From assembly GCA_018884035.1 (NCBI GenBank), contig JAHLFE010000092.1, forward strand, positions 1 through 45,192: a DNA stretch of 45,192 nt, in the 5' to 3' direction. Source of the stretch: Candidatus Anaerobiospirillum pullicola (GTDB taxonomy: Bacteria > Pseudomonadota > Gammaproteobacteria > Enterobacterales > Succinivibrionaceae). A program made the translations under genes and the position numbers. Under the pieces are notes generated by a model. It was not told the origin of the DNA, ran no database searches, and was given only the letters and a program-made list of their open reading frames with translations. Of the stretch, positions 24,694 to 32,940 are shown one piece after another (position 1 is the first letter of the stretch; the number at the start of each line of letters is the position of its first letter).

Positions 24694-25527
24694 TTGGTGA
24701 AGCAAAAGCGACCAGGCTTAAGACGCAGACGGAGAAGTAGAGGTAGCTTCCTCATTTCCCTGCTCTTTTTTCTGTGCTTTTGCGCCTTGCTTACAGCAGG
24801 CTATTACTCTGCCTACAAATTCCTCACCGATCCCCACACTTTCCCTGTGGCTCGTGTCACCATTAACGCCAAACTCCAGCATGTGACGCAAGAAGAGATA
24901 GCCCAAGAAGTGGGTAAAATGGTCGGTGGTAAGAATATTGTGACCCTCGACCTCTCGGCGCTGCACAATGCTCTGTTGCAGATGCCATGGGTGGCGCAGG
25001 TCTCTGTCAATAAGCGCTTTCCTGACACTATTGAGGTGTCCTTAGTGGAGCACTTTGCCTCAGCTCGCTGGAAAACGAGCGGCCTATACGATGCGCGTAC
25101 CGGCACTGTGTTCTACCCTGACATGCGCCAATTTCACGGCGCGCTCGTGACGCTCAGCGCTCCGCACGACTCCCTTGCCAAAGAGCTCTATGAGCACGCG
25201 TACCAGTTTATTAGCCTCACACGCAACACCCCATACTTAGTCGAGGAAGTGCATTTAGATGCCGCGCGCAGCTATAGATTGCGCTTAAAGGGCGATGTGT
25301 GGGTCATTCTCGGCCGCGAGAGCTCGCCAGACCTCCCGCTCATTCGCTTAAAGCGCTTTTTGCTGGCCTTTGGTGAGACGCACTTAGCGCTTAGTGATGT
25401 GGCTTACGTCGATATGCGCTACGATAATGGCTTTGCTGTAGGTGAGCGCAGCGCTATCAGCGATCAAGATGAGGCTGACGCCTCAGGAGGCGCGCAAACG
25501 ACCGTGCCGCCAGTAGGGGCACAGTAG
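24694..25527 (+). CDS. ftsQ: Cell division protein FtsQ
   Basis: FtsQ is the bitopic scaffold that links early and late divisome proteins, with most of its mass in the periplasm. It has a short Arg-rich cytoplasmic head, one membrane span at about 18-42, then a POTRA-type domain (FPVARVTINAKLQHVTQEEI) and a beta domain with MPWVAQVSVNKRFPDTIEV and YVDMRYDNGFAV near the end, as in the family. It has 277 residues, as usual. The start is not ATG: the likely codons are TTG at 24694 or GTG at 24697, with AGGTGG six or nine bases upstream. It is followed after 103 bp by ftsA, the shortest gap in the cluster. Confidence 0.92.
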   Translation: MVKQKRPGLRRRRRSRGSFLISLLFFLCFCALLTAGYYSAYKFLTDPHTFPVARVTINAKLQHVTQEEIAQEVGKMVGGKNIVTLDLSALHNALLQMPWVAQVSVNKRFPDTIEVSLVEHFASARWKTSGLYDARTGTVFYPDMRQFHGALVTLSAPHDSLAKELYEHAYQFISLTRNTPYLVEEVHLDAARSYRLRLKGDVWVILGRESSPDLPLIRLKRFLLAFGETHLALSDVAYVDMRYDNGFAVGERSAISDQDEADASGGAQTTVPPVGAQ

Positions 25528-25630
25528 GAGCACAGTAGGGTGATGCTGCGCATAGCACTTGTCCGTCCGTCACTTGGCGTAAGCTTTGCCGGTGGCGTGA
25601 GTTGCATGTCAAGTTTGTTAGAGGTCATGT

Positions 25631-26968
25631 ATGTGGTTTAACAAGGGAGCTAAAGCTAGAGCTAAACATGCTAATGCCCAAGAGCCACTGTTGGCTATGG
25701 ACATTGGCAGCAACAAGATTCGCCTGATCGTCGGTGAGGTCAATGACAACGGCGAGGTAAATGTCACGTACTTTGATGAGTGCCCATCTGATGGTGTGCT
25801 CAACAGCTCCGTTAGCGATATCGATAAGCTCAGTAATAAGCTCTCTAGCCTCATCGAGTCCTATGAGGCCGAGACGGAGCAGACTTTTTCGCAATGCGTG
25901 ATTGGTATGTCCGGCATTCACATTGAGTCGATCAATTACTCAGGTGAGGCCAATGTCCCTACGGGCAAAATTACCGAGATCGATCGCAATACGGCCATTG
26001 ATCACGCGGCCATGTATAAGTTCTCGGAGTCGCAGCACTTAATTCACGTGGTGCCACAGGCCTACTTTACAAAAAGGGACAACGAGGTCACCAACCCTAT
26101 TGGTATGAGCTCGTCGTACATTAAGGTCAATGCCCACCTCATTACCTGCAATGAGGATCAGGAGAACGACCTGCGTGCTGCCTTTGAGCGCTTGTCCTCC
26201 AATATCAGCATCGACGAAGTGATTTACAACGGTATTGCCGCTGCTGATGCCGTGCTCTCCCAAGAGCAAAAAGAGATTGGCGTGTGCTTAGTGGACATCG
26301 GTGGAGGCTCTACCAGTGTTGCGGTCTATGACAAGGGCAAGCTGGTCATGACCTTTGGCTTAAAGTTAAGCGGTAACTCCATTACCCAGCATGTGGCCAC
26401 CAAGCTCAATTTACCTTTACGTGTGGCAGAGTTTGCCAAGCGCACTTGTGGCTTAGCCCATCCTTGCTTGCTTGAAGATGGCCCTGAGTTTTATAGCGTG
26501 ACCCCAAAGGGCTACTCTGACCCATGCTTGATTAGCGTCAAGGAGCTGGCCACGAATATTGGCTTTGAGCTCATGGACATTACGCGTGTGGTGCTCAATC
26601 GCGTGCAGGGTTACTACAAGGAGACAGGGCAGAGCCTTGCCTTAGGTGCGGGCTTTGTGATCACTGGTGGCGTGGCTAAGACGGTTGGTATCGACCTCTT
26701 AATTCAGGCGACGCTGAAGGATGACAAGGTCAAGACGGTAGTTAACATTGGCAAGCCACGTGGTGTGACCTACGAGGGAGATGAGGAAGAAGCGGCGAAG
26801 CTGGACTCACCTGAGTGGGCGACTGCTATTGGTCTTTTACGTGTGGCTTACTCGATGGAGCAGGATAGGCAGCGTCGTCGTGAGGCGGTGGATGCCTACA
26901 AGAGCCAGAGTGGTACGGTAGCAAAGACGTTGTCGTGGATTAAGGCGTGGCTGGCTAAAGAGTTTTAG
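25631..26968 (+). CDS. ftsA: Cell division protein FtsA
   Basis: FtsA is an actin-fold ATPase that tethers FtsZ to the inner membrane. Actin-type motifs are visible: phosphate-1 MDIGSNKIRLIVGEV, phosphate-2 VDIGGGSTSVAVY and the adenosine motif GAGFVITGGVAKTVG. The 1C domain lies between about 85 and 165. The C-terminal WIKAWLAKEF is the amphipathic membrane-binding helix typical of FtsA. It has 445 residues, a little over the E. coli length. The start at 25631 has GAGG six bases upstream. It is more divergent from E. coli than its neighbours (for example the N-terminal 18 residues), but the assignment is secure. Confidence 0.95.
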   Translation: MWFNKGAKARAKHANAQEPLLAMDIGSNKIRLIVGEVNDNGEVNVTYFDECPSDGVLNSSVSDIDKLSNKLSSLIESYEAETEQTFSQCVIGMSGIHIESINYSGEANVPTGKITEIDRNTAIDHAAMYKFSESQHLIHVVPQAYFTKRDNEVTNPIGMSSSYIKVNAHLITCNEDQENDLRAAFERLSSNISIDEVIYNGIAAADAVLSQEQKEIGVCLVDIGGGSTSVAVYDKGKLVMTFGLKLSGNSITQHVATKLNLPLRVAEFAKRTCGLAHPCLLEDGPEFYSVTPKGYSDPCLISVKELATNIGFELMDITRVVLNRVQGYYKETGQSLALGAGFVITGGVAKTVGIDLLIQATLKDDKVKTVVNIGKPRGVTYEGDEEEAAKLDSPEWATAIGLLRVAYSMEQDRQRRREAVDAYKSQSGTVAKTLSWIKAWLAKEF

Positions 26969-26986
26969 TGGGCACGGGCAGCCACT

Positions 26987-27460
26987 ACTCTGAATAGATA
27001 GTGACGCCCATTGTCGTACTTCGAGATAAGGCGCGATAACGCGCTCGTAGCCCTGAGGCTATTGGCTGTAGTGCTTGTGGTGGCAGTAAGACACCGAGCG
27101 CGGTTTGCTGGTAGGGGAAGATTGTGAGCAGCAGGATGCTGTCAGCAAGCAAAAGAGCAATCCGCACCACCACCACCACTCTGAGTAGAGGGGTGACGCC
27201 CTCGGTCGTATCTCGAGATAAGGCGCGGTAACACGTCCGTACCCCTGAGGCGAGTAGCAGTAGCACTTATAGTGGCAGAAGGACATCGAGCTCTGTTTGC
27301 TGGTAGGGGAAGATTGTGAGCAGCAGGATGCTGTCAGCAAGCAAAAGAGCAATCCGCACCACCACCACTCTGAGTAGAGGGGTGACGCCCTCGGTCGTAC
27401 CACGAGATAAAGCGCGGTAACGCGCCCGTAATCCTGAAGCGAGTTGCTGTAGTACCCCCA
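26987..27460 (+). repeat. Tandem repeat, 2.5 units of about 190 bp
   Basis: Units begin at 26987, 27178 and 27367 with ACTCTGA(A/G)TAGA. Units one and two share an almost unchanged block from TTTGCTGGTAGGGGAAGATT through AGCAAGCAAAAGAGCAATCC and a (CAC)n run. The third unit stops about halfway. Each contains the CTCGAGATAAGGCGCG-type core or a variant. Confidence 0.9.
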
Positions 27461-27629
27461 GTGCTCACCTCCAACGCGCCATGTGACCACTGCTGAAGAG
27501 CCTTGTGAGGCTAAGTTTAGACAGCAGCAGGGGCGGGCGCTGTTCTACAGAAACGAGAGCTAAGTTGCGGCGTAAGCTGAGCACAGAACTGTGCACCAGA
27601 TGTGGTGATTGGGCACCACATTAGTGCTA

Positions 27630-27644
27630 ACTTGTCATACAAGT
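27630..27644. promoter_or_regulatory. Palindrome ACTTGTCATACAAGT (possible operator)
   Basis: A 6-3-6 perfect palindrome about 500 bp upstream of ftsZ. A 14-base match recurs at 30136 upstream of lpxC. The shape TTGT-N3-ACAA fits the TNGTNNNACNA pattern bound by FadR-type GntR regulators. Regulation is inference only. Confidence 0.3.
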
Positions 27645-28089
27645 GTGCAAAGGCGCAAAGACGGCAGCAAAAGCAGAAAGTGAGGGCAAGAGGTATGCTA
27701 ACAGCCGTGCACCGTGCGCTGACACAAATGAGGCGGAGTTTGTCAGCAAAGGGGCTGTTTGTGCGGCGCAAGAGACAGCGCAACACTTGTATGTAAGTGC
27801 TTACAGGAGCGGTAGCTGTAAGAGGCGTGAAAGATAAAATCGGTAACAATGGCGTAAATAAGGACACGCTTTGTTTAAGCCTTTGACTGTCTGCGTCTTG
27901 CAGTGCTTTAAGTGGCAAGAGTAGGGAGAGCAAAGAGCAAGATAGTGGAGTTTTGCGGCTTATTTGCGGGCTTTTAAGAAAAGAAGCGAGGCAAGGGGGC
28001 GTGCTTGCAGACAGATAGCTCAAGACGTAACAGATGGGGAGAGACTGGCGCTTTTAGCGCGCTTTGTGCCTTTTGTAAGGGATTACGGT

Positions 28090-28095
28090 TATAAT
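28090..28095 (+). promoter_or_regulatory. Candidate ftsZ promoter (-10 TATAAT)
   Basis: A perfect TATAAT lies 53 bases before the ftsZ start in an AT-richer pocket. No convincing -35 hexamer is seen at 16-18 bp. It would let ftsZ be expressed apart from ftsA. Confidence 0.5.
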
Positions 28096-28148
28096 ATTAG
28101 AGATTGTAGTTTTTGTGTGATGCATGATCTCATCATCATGGGAGTAGT

Positions 28149-29507
28149 ATGAGCGAGCACATTTCTGTTGAGGTGGGCACCAACCCTACCATCAGTGAGT
28201 CAGGGATTCACTCGGCCAAGGCCTGCGTTATCAGAGTGCTGGGCGTAGGTGGCGGCGGTGGCAACACCCTGCAACATATGATTAACCAAAGCTTGGGCGG
28301 CGTGGAGTTCATTGCGGTGAACACCGACTCTCAGGCTCTTAATCGCTCGACTGCACCATTGAAGGTTCAGATCGGCGTTAAATTAACCAACGGCCTCGGC
28401 GCAGGTTGCGATCCTAACAAGGGGCGTAAGGCTGCTGAGGAGAGTAAGGACGACATCAAGAAGCTCTTGCAGGGCTCGCAGCTCATTTTCATCACCGCTG
28501 GTATGGGCGGTGGTACGGGTACTGGTGCCGCTCCAATTATTGCTGACATTGCCCAAGAGACTGGTGCTTTAACCATTGCGGTGGTGACCAAGCCATTCCA
28601 GTTTGAGGGTAAGCGTCACCGTGTGAACGCCGAGGCGGGTATTACCGAGCTGTCCAAGCACGTAGACTCGCTGATTGTGATCGACAACGACAAGCTCTTA
28701 AAGAACTTAGGCGCCAACATCTCGATCATTAATGCCTTTAACGAGGCTAATGACGTGCTGTTAAACGCCGTAAAGGGCATCACCGATTCGATCACGGCTC
28801 CAGGCTTCATCAACCTCGACTTTAGCGACATCGTGACCATTATGCGTGGCCGTGGCCATGCCATTATTGGTAACGGTGTAGGTCAGGGCGCAAACTTTGT
28901 GGAAGACGCGGTGCAGCGTGCTATTCACTCGCCTCTGATCGATCAGGTCGACATCAAGTCGGCTACGGGCTTACTGGTGAATGCCCGTGTTAACCAGAAC
29001 TTCCCAATCAGCAAATGGGCGCAGATTAACCAAGAGATCCAGAACTACGCTGATGAGGAAGCGGACTGCAAGTACGGTGTGGTCTTTGATGACCAGCTGG
29101 CCGAAGACCAGATTGTGGTGACGATCTTAGTGACGGGTATTTCCGGCTTTGATCAGACTCAGTCTGAGAGCCCAGCGGCTATTGCCCGTACTGCGGCGCA
29201 ATTACGTCGTAATGCGCCAACTCCTGACAACAATTTCTTTAAGCAAGCACAGGGCTACAACCCTAATGCGGGTGTAGCGCCACGTGCTCCGCAGGCTTTA
29301 AACCGTCCACAGGCTCAGCCACAACCAATGGACGCACGGATGCGTGCTCCACAAGCTAACATGGGCGTAAATCCAGCTATGCAGCAGAAGGCAGTGGGTC
29401 AGAACATGCCTTACAGCCAGCAGGAAGTCCAGATTAATGGCGAGGCCAATAACGACGAGTGGTCTGAGATGAACGAGATCCCAGCCATTTTCCGTAATAA
29501 GGTCTAG
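28149..29507 (+). CDS. ftsZ: Cell division GTPase FtsZ
   Basis: FtsZ is the tubulin-like GTPase that forms the cytokinetic ring. The tubulin signature GMGGGTGTGAAP is at 118-129, with an N-terminal GVGGGGGNTLQHM loop and the T7-type segment NLDFSDI. At 452 residues it is longer than the E. coli protein because of an N-terminal leader of about 26 residues and a Pro/Gln-rich disordered linker (about 340-435). The conserved C-terminal peptide that binds FtsA and ZipA is present as EMNEIPAIFRNKV. GGAG precedes the ATG by four bases. A strong terminator follows. Confidence 0.98.
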   Translation: MSEHISVEVGTNPTISESGIHSAKACVIRVLGVGGGGGNTLQHMINQSLGGVEFIAVNTDSQALNRSTAPLKVQIGVKLTNGLGAGCDPNKGRKAAEESKDDIKKLLQGSQLIFITAGMGGGTGTGAAPIIADIAQETGALTIAVVTKPFQFEGKRHRVNAEAGITELSKHVDSLIVIDNDKLLKNLGANISIINAFNEANDVLLNAVKGITDSITAPGFINLDFSDIVTIMRGRGHAIIGNGVGQGANFVEDAVQRAIHSPLIDQVDIKSATGLLVNARVNQNFPISKWAQINQEIQNYADEEADCKYGVVFDDQLAEDQIVVTILVTGISGFDQTQSESPAAIARTAAQLRRNAPTPDNNFFKQAQGYNPNAGVAPRAPQALNRPQAQPQPMDARMRAPQANMGVNPAMQQKAVGQNMPYSQQEVQINGEANNDEWSEMNEIPAIFRNKV

Positions 29508-29549
29508 CGGCTACCCCATTTAGTAAAGCATCACAAAAACTAAGCGAAG

Positions 29550-29587
29550 GCCAGAGCAGGGGCTACCTTGCTCTGGCTTTGTTTTTT
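29550..29587 (+). terminator. Intrinsic terminator after ftsZ
   Basis: GCCAGAGCA (29550-29558) pairs with TGCTCTGGC (29569-29577), followed by TTTGTTTTTT. It is the first convincing intrinsic terminator downstream of ftsI. Confidence 0.85.
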
Positions 29588-29746
29588 GTGGTGGAGCGCA
29601 GAGAGGCAGCGCCAGCGCCTCAGCTCAAGATATGCCCCCGAAAGAGGGCGCCGCCGGCAGGAGGCCGCTACCTGCAAGGTAATGCTGGGGACATGATCTT
29701 AAGGTATAGAGGTAAAGGGATTAGCCAAAATCCACCATAAGATTGA

Positions 29747-29783
29747 CCACCACCACCACCATCACCACCACCACCACCATCAC
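29747..29783. repeat. CAC/CAT trinucleotide tract
   Basis: About twelve consecutive CAC or CAT triplets, non-coding. Short CAC runs also occur at 27166 and 27357. Confidence 0.9.
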
Positions 29784-30136
29784 AAGAGGCGTCATCTCAA
29801 GATTGAATGCCTGTTAGTGTCTTGTCACCTTAACTGCTCAGCATCCCTCGGGATTCACCTCCCCGCCGCAAAGGTAGTAGTAGTAGTCACGCCTGTGCAG
29901 CACCATCAGCCGCCGCGTTTCTCCAATATCAAGGAACATCACCCACCCTCTGCAGTCTAACTGCCAAAGACAGCTCAAAGTAGCGCCGAAAACAGCAACT
30001 GTAGCCCTGTATCCCTGTAACACTGTCGTTGTTTCACATATGGTGCCCTCTCTACCGTAATCACCGTAAGCGCTTGTGACTGTTACGATCATCCAGCGCC
30101 ACCTCCTAAAATTAGCTTAAAGTTAGCTTAAGCTTA

Positions 30137-30149
30137 CTTGTCATACAAG
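30137..30149. promoter_or_regulatory. Palindrome CTTGTCATACAAG (possible operator)
   Basis: Second occurrence of the palindrome seen at 27630, here about 220 bp upstream of lpxC. See that entry for the GntR-type interpretation. Confidence 0.3.
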
Positions 30150-30371
30150 GTGGTATTTTGCCCTTGAGCCAAGCTACAGATAGGGGGTAATGAGAGGATT
30201 GCTGTAGATACGGGAGCTGTGACACCATGCGGGCAAAATACTCCGTCACAAGAGAGGAAAATGTTGCGATCTTTTCGCGTGAGATCTGCTTTTTTGCAGT
30301 CTTTGTAATAAAATTGTAAGTGAGAAGAATCGTACTTTGCGGGTTCTGTAGTCTGTAGTAGGAGAGCTTCC

Positions 30372-31319
30372 GTGATTTTACAGAGAACGATAAAAGAAAC
30401 GGTTTCTGCTACTGGTATCGGCCTGCACTCGGGCTCGAAGGTAGAAGTAACCTTTCGTCCGGCACCTGCCAACACAGGTATCATTTACACGCGCACGGAT
30501 TTAAACCCTGCTGTTTCCATCAAGTGTGCGCCAGAGGCGGTGCGTGACACCCAGTTATGCACGGCGCTGGTCAACTTAGATGGCGTGCGTATTTCCACCG
30601 TAGAGCACTTAACCGCTGCTTTAAGTGCCATGGGTATCGACAACCTCTATGTGGACGTCAATGCCCCTGAGCTGCCAGTGATGGATGGTAGCGCGCAGCC
30701 ATTTATCTACCTCTTAGAGAGCACCGGTATTACCGAGCTCAACTGCCCTAAGAAGTTCTTACACCTCAAGCGTAAGGTGCGCGTTGAGGATGGTGACAAG
30801 TGGGCGGAGCTGACTCCATCTGATGGTTTCAGCCTCGATCTGACCATCGACTTTAACCACCCTGCGATGGATCGCCAGCTGCAGCACTTTTACTTAGACT
30901 TCTCAGGTAAGAGCTTTGTCAAGGAGCTCTCGCGTGCACGTACTTTCTGCTTCATGCGTGATGTGGAGTACATGCATGCTCACAACTTAGCCTTAGGTGG
31001 CTCGTTAAAGAACGCAGTGGTCTTAGATGATTACCGCGTGATCAACCCAGAGGGCTTACGCTATCCTAACGAGTTTGTGAAGCACAAGATGCTGGATGCG
31101 GTCGGCGATTTATACATGAGCGGCCACAGCATTTTAGGCAGCTTCAAGGCCTACAAGACCGGCCACAAGCTCAACAACATGCTGTTGCGGGCGGTGCTTG
31201 AAAACAGCGCTAACTACGAGTTTATTGAGGCGGGTGAGAGCGCCGAGCAGCAAGCGATCAACTTCCTCGACAGCCCAGAGCAGCAAGCTGGCTTTGGTCA
31301 TAAGCTGCTCTTAGGTTAG
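30372..31319 (+). CDS. lpxC: UDP-3-O-acyl-GlcNAc deacetylase LpxC
   Basis: LpxC is the zinc enzyme for the committed step of lipid A synthesis, in the cytoplasm. It uses a GTG start at 30372, with GGAG seven bases upstream; the product then begins [11 protein letters not shown], as in the family. Zinc and catalytic residues match E. coli numbering: E78 and H79 in VEHLTAAL, then H238, D242 and D246 in [18 protein letters not shown]. It has 315 residues against 305. It keeps its usual place after ftsZ, but the secM/secA genes that often follow are replaced by ampD. Confidence 0.98.
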   Translation: MILQRTIKETVSATGIGLHSGSKVEVTFRPAPANTGIIYTRTDLNPAVSIKCAPEAVRDTQLCTALVNLDGVRISTVEHLTAALSAMGIDNLYVDVNAPELPVMDGSAQPFIYLLESTGITELNCPKKFLHLKRKVRVEDGDKWAELTPSDGFSLDLTIDFNHPAMDRQLQHFYLDFSGKSFVKELSRARTFCFMRDVEYMHAHNLALGGSLKNAVVLDDYRVINPEGLRYPNEFVKHKMLDAVGDLYMSGHSILGSFKAYKTGHKLNNMLLRAVLENSANYEFIEAGESAEQQAINFLDSPEQQAGFGHKLLLG

Positions 31320-31449
31320 AAGCGCAGCTTAGCACACACACACACAGCACAGCGCGCTTCTGCGCACATCCTTGCTCTTAGCCATGTGGCGTCAGAGCAG
31401 GGGCTAAGCTAAGCTAAGCAAAGATAAGCCAAGCTCTCCGCAACTTTCG

Positions 31450-31497
31450 GTTGTTTTTACAAACCGCTGCCTAGGAAACTGGGGAGCGGTTTTGTTT
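31450..31497 (+). terminator. Intrinsic terminator after lpxC
   Basis: AAACCGCT pairs with AGCGGTTT across a 16-base loop, followed by TGTTTTTTT. It lies about 130 bp after the stop of lpxC. Confidence 0.7.
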
Positions 31498-31552
31498 TTT
31501 TCTGGCGGAAACAAGTGCGGGACTGGGTAGGATCAGATCTGCTCAGATTAGA

Positions 31553-31600
31553 GCAAAGCAAAGCAAAGCAGAGCAGAGCAGAGCAGAGCTGGGCTGGGCA
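31553..31600. repeat. Pentanucleotide repeat AGCAA/AGCAG
   Basis: Around nine successive 5-bp units drifting from AGCAA to AGCAG and GGCTG. Non-coding, upstream of ampD. Confidence 0.85.
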
Positions 31601-31693
31601 GTGACCATGACTGTGCGCTTTATGCTCTCGGCTTAGCGCCAAGCTGTCCTGTGCCACGTGCTCTTGTTTTTTGGGTAAAGTGAGGAGCCCACC

Positions 31694-32350
31694 ATGCCAT
31701 ACGCTGGTATCAACTCTGTGCCTAGAGCCGCTGTGCCTGCCTTACTGCAGGCAAGCACGACCGAGGCACCATGTGGGCCGCTGCGCTTAGTAGCTGGCTG
31801 GCTGCAAGGGCCTCACGTGCGGCAGGTGCCGAGTAAAAACTTTAATCAGCGGCCAGAGCGCGAGATCTCGCTGATTGTTATCCATTGCATCTCGCTGCCA
31901 CCTGCACAGTTTGGGGGGCCGTATGTTGACCAGCTCTTTACCAAGAGCTTAGATCCGCGCGAGCACCCTTACTTTGAGGGCATCTACCAACAGGAGCTGT
32001 CCTCGCACCTCTTTATCAACCGTCACGGCCGTATCACGCAGTATGTGTCCTTTTTAGACCGCGCGTGGCATGCGGGGCGGAGCTCCTATCAGGGCCAAAA
32101 GGAGTGCAACGACTTTGGTATTGGTATTGAGCTTGAGGGCACAGACGATCAGGAGTATACGGAGGAGCAGTACGCCACCTTAAATGCGCTGCTGCCTCTG
32201 CTCTATGCTGCGTACCCTGACATGAAAGGTGCGGACGGTAAGTGGCGCGTGGCGTCGCATTCAGAGGTGGCTCCACAGCGTAAGACCGACCCTGGCCCTT
32301 ACTTTTACTACCAGCGTATCGGCTTACGCCCGCTCAGAGATGAGCTGTAA
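31694..32350 (+). CDS. ampD: 1,6-anhydro-MurNAc-L-alanine amidase AmpD
   Basis: AmpD is a cytoplasmic zinc amidase that cleaves anhydro-muropeptides brought in during wall recycling. In beta-lactamase-inducible species it lowers the AmpR inducer. Zinc ligands H64, H189 and D199 are present, as are catalytic E146 (GIELEG) and K197 (RKTDPG), all aligning with the known AmpD residues. Amidase_2 segments ISLPPAQFGGP, AWHAGRSSYQG and CNDFGIGIELEGTD are nearly those of E. coli. It has 218 residues against 183 in E. coli; the extra is a roughly 30-residue N-terminal leader without signal-peptide character. GAGGAG six bases upstream supports the start at 31694. Its position near the precursor pathway fits its role; ampG and nagZ are not in the window. 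Confidence 0.96.
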   Translation: MPYAGINSVPRAAVPALLQASTTEAPCGPLRLVAGWLQGPHVRQVPSKNFNQRPEREISLIVIHCISLPPAQFGGPYVDQLFTKSLDPREHPYFEGIYQQELSSHLFINRHGRITQYVSFLDRAWHAGRSSYQGQKECNDFGIGIELEGTDDQEYTEEQYATLNALLPLLYAAYPDMKGADGKWRVASHSEVAPQRKTDPGPYFYYQRIGLRPLRDEL

Positions 32351-32940
32351 GCTTACTCAACTCTAAGCAAGAGCAGGTGGCGTGACGCACCTGGCGTGCG
32401 CCGCCTTGTATCTTAGAGGGGGTGCAGAAGAGGAAGTTGTGGCTGCCACCGCCAGCGCCAAGGTAGAGTAAGAACAAAGGCTCACAGCTCAACTACAGTG
32501 TCACAGCCCATTCACAGCCAAGTCACAGCGACAGCAAGACTCTTAACATCCAGCGCTGGCCATTACCACCAGCTACACCTTTACCTACCACTATCACTGT
32601 TACCATGTCGCGTCGGCACCATCGTGCCAATACCTCCTGCAATCGCATCCCCTCTCTGGTGCATTTTGTTTCTCTTTGCACTAATATAGCGCTGCAGCTT
32701 AAGAAAAACTCACTCTTTCATTAGACTGTAGATTTGCTATGGGCTCTGCGTGTAAGTGCGGCCATGTCGCAGCCTTGCCGCATAGCGTTAGCACGCTGCG
32801 GCCGCATGGATGAAAGGCCTGAAGCTCGGCTCTGCACATTTTCCTGTAAAGACAGGCACTAAGGTTAGAGCCCCCCGTTGCCACCTTAAAAGGTGTGGTG
32901 CAGGAACTCCGTTTGGGTTTGGTTTGTAAGAGAGATTGCT
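32351..32940. other. ampD-acnB spacer
   Basis: 590 bp. A GC-rich hairpin-prone stretch (GGCGTGACGCACCTGGCGTG) at 32380-32400 and several CACAGC repeats near 32484-32530 are visible. A TAATAT box lies at 32682. No gene seen. The acnB frame is open to 32893, but the family N-terminus begins at 32941. Confidence 0.45.

Larger units (their letters stand above)
26969..28148. other. ftsA-ftsZ spacer (1180 bp)
   Basis: The longest spacer in the division cluster. The first 500 bp are a tandem repeat (listed separately). The rest, 27490-28148, has no supported gene; a 168-codon minus-strand frame there (27517-28023) has the Ser/Leu/Cys-rich look of a random frame. It contains a palindrome at 27630 and a good -10 box at 28090. 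In relatives ftsA and ftsZ are usually adjacent. Confidence 0.55.
29508..30371. other. ftsZ-lpxC spacer
   Basis: 864 bp without a supported gene. It holds the ftsZ terminator, a GGCGCC-rich stretch near 29647-29670, a (CAC/CAT) trinucleotide tract at about 29747-29783, a short GTA run near 29873 and the palindrome at 30137. Unlike the upstream spacers it has no large tandem block. Confidence 0.5.
31320..31693. other. lpxC-ampD spacer with simple repeats
   Basis: 374 bp. It holds a (CA)n run near 31330-31345, CTAAG/GCTAA pentamer repeats near 31403-31430, the lpxC terminator, and AGCAA/AGCAG pentamer repeats at about 31553-31600. No gene or clear ampD promoter seen. Confidence 0.5.

Noticed and set aside
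27517..28023. 168-codon minus-strand frame upstream of ftsZ
   Set aside because: The composition is Ser/Leu/Cys/Thr-rich without domain features, there is no ribosome site, and it lies antisense in a region with a likely ftsZ promoter. Looks like a chance frame.
31436..31470. Similarity of the lpxC terminator region to repeat R (GTTGCGG...AAACCGCT)
   Set aside because: Only short blocks agree and the rest of the element is missing, so I treat it as chance.
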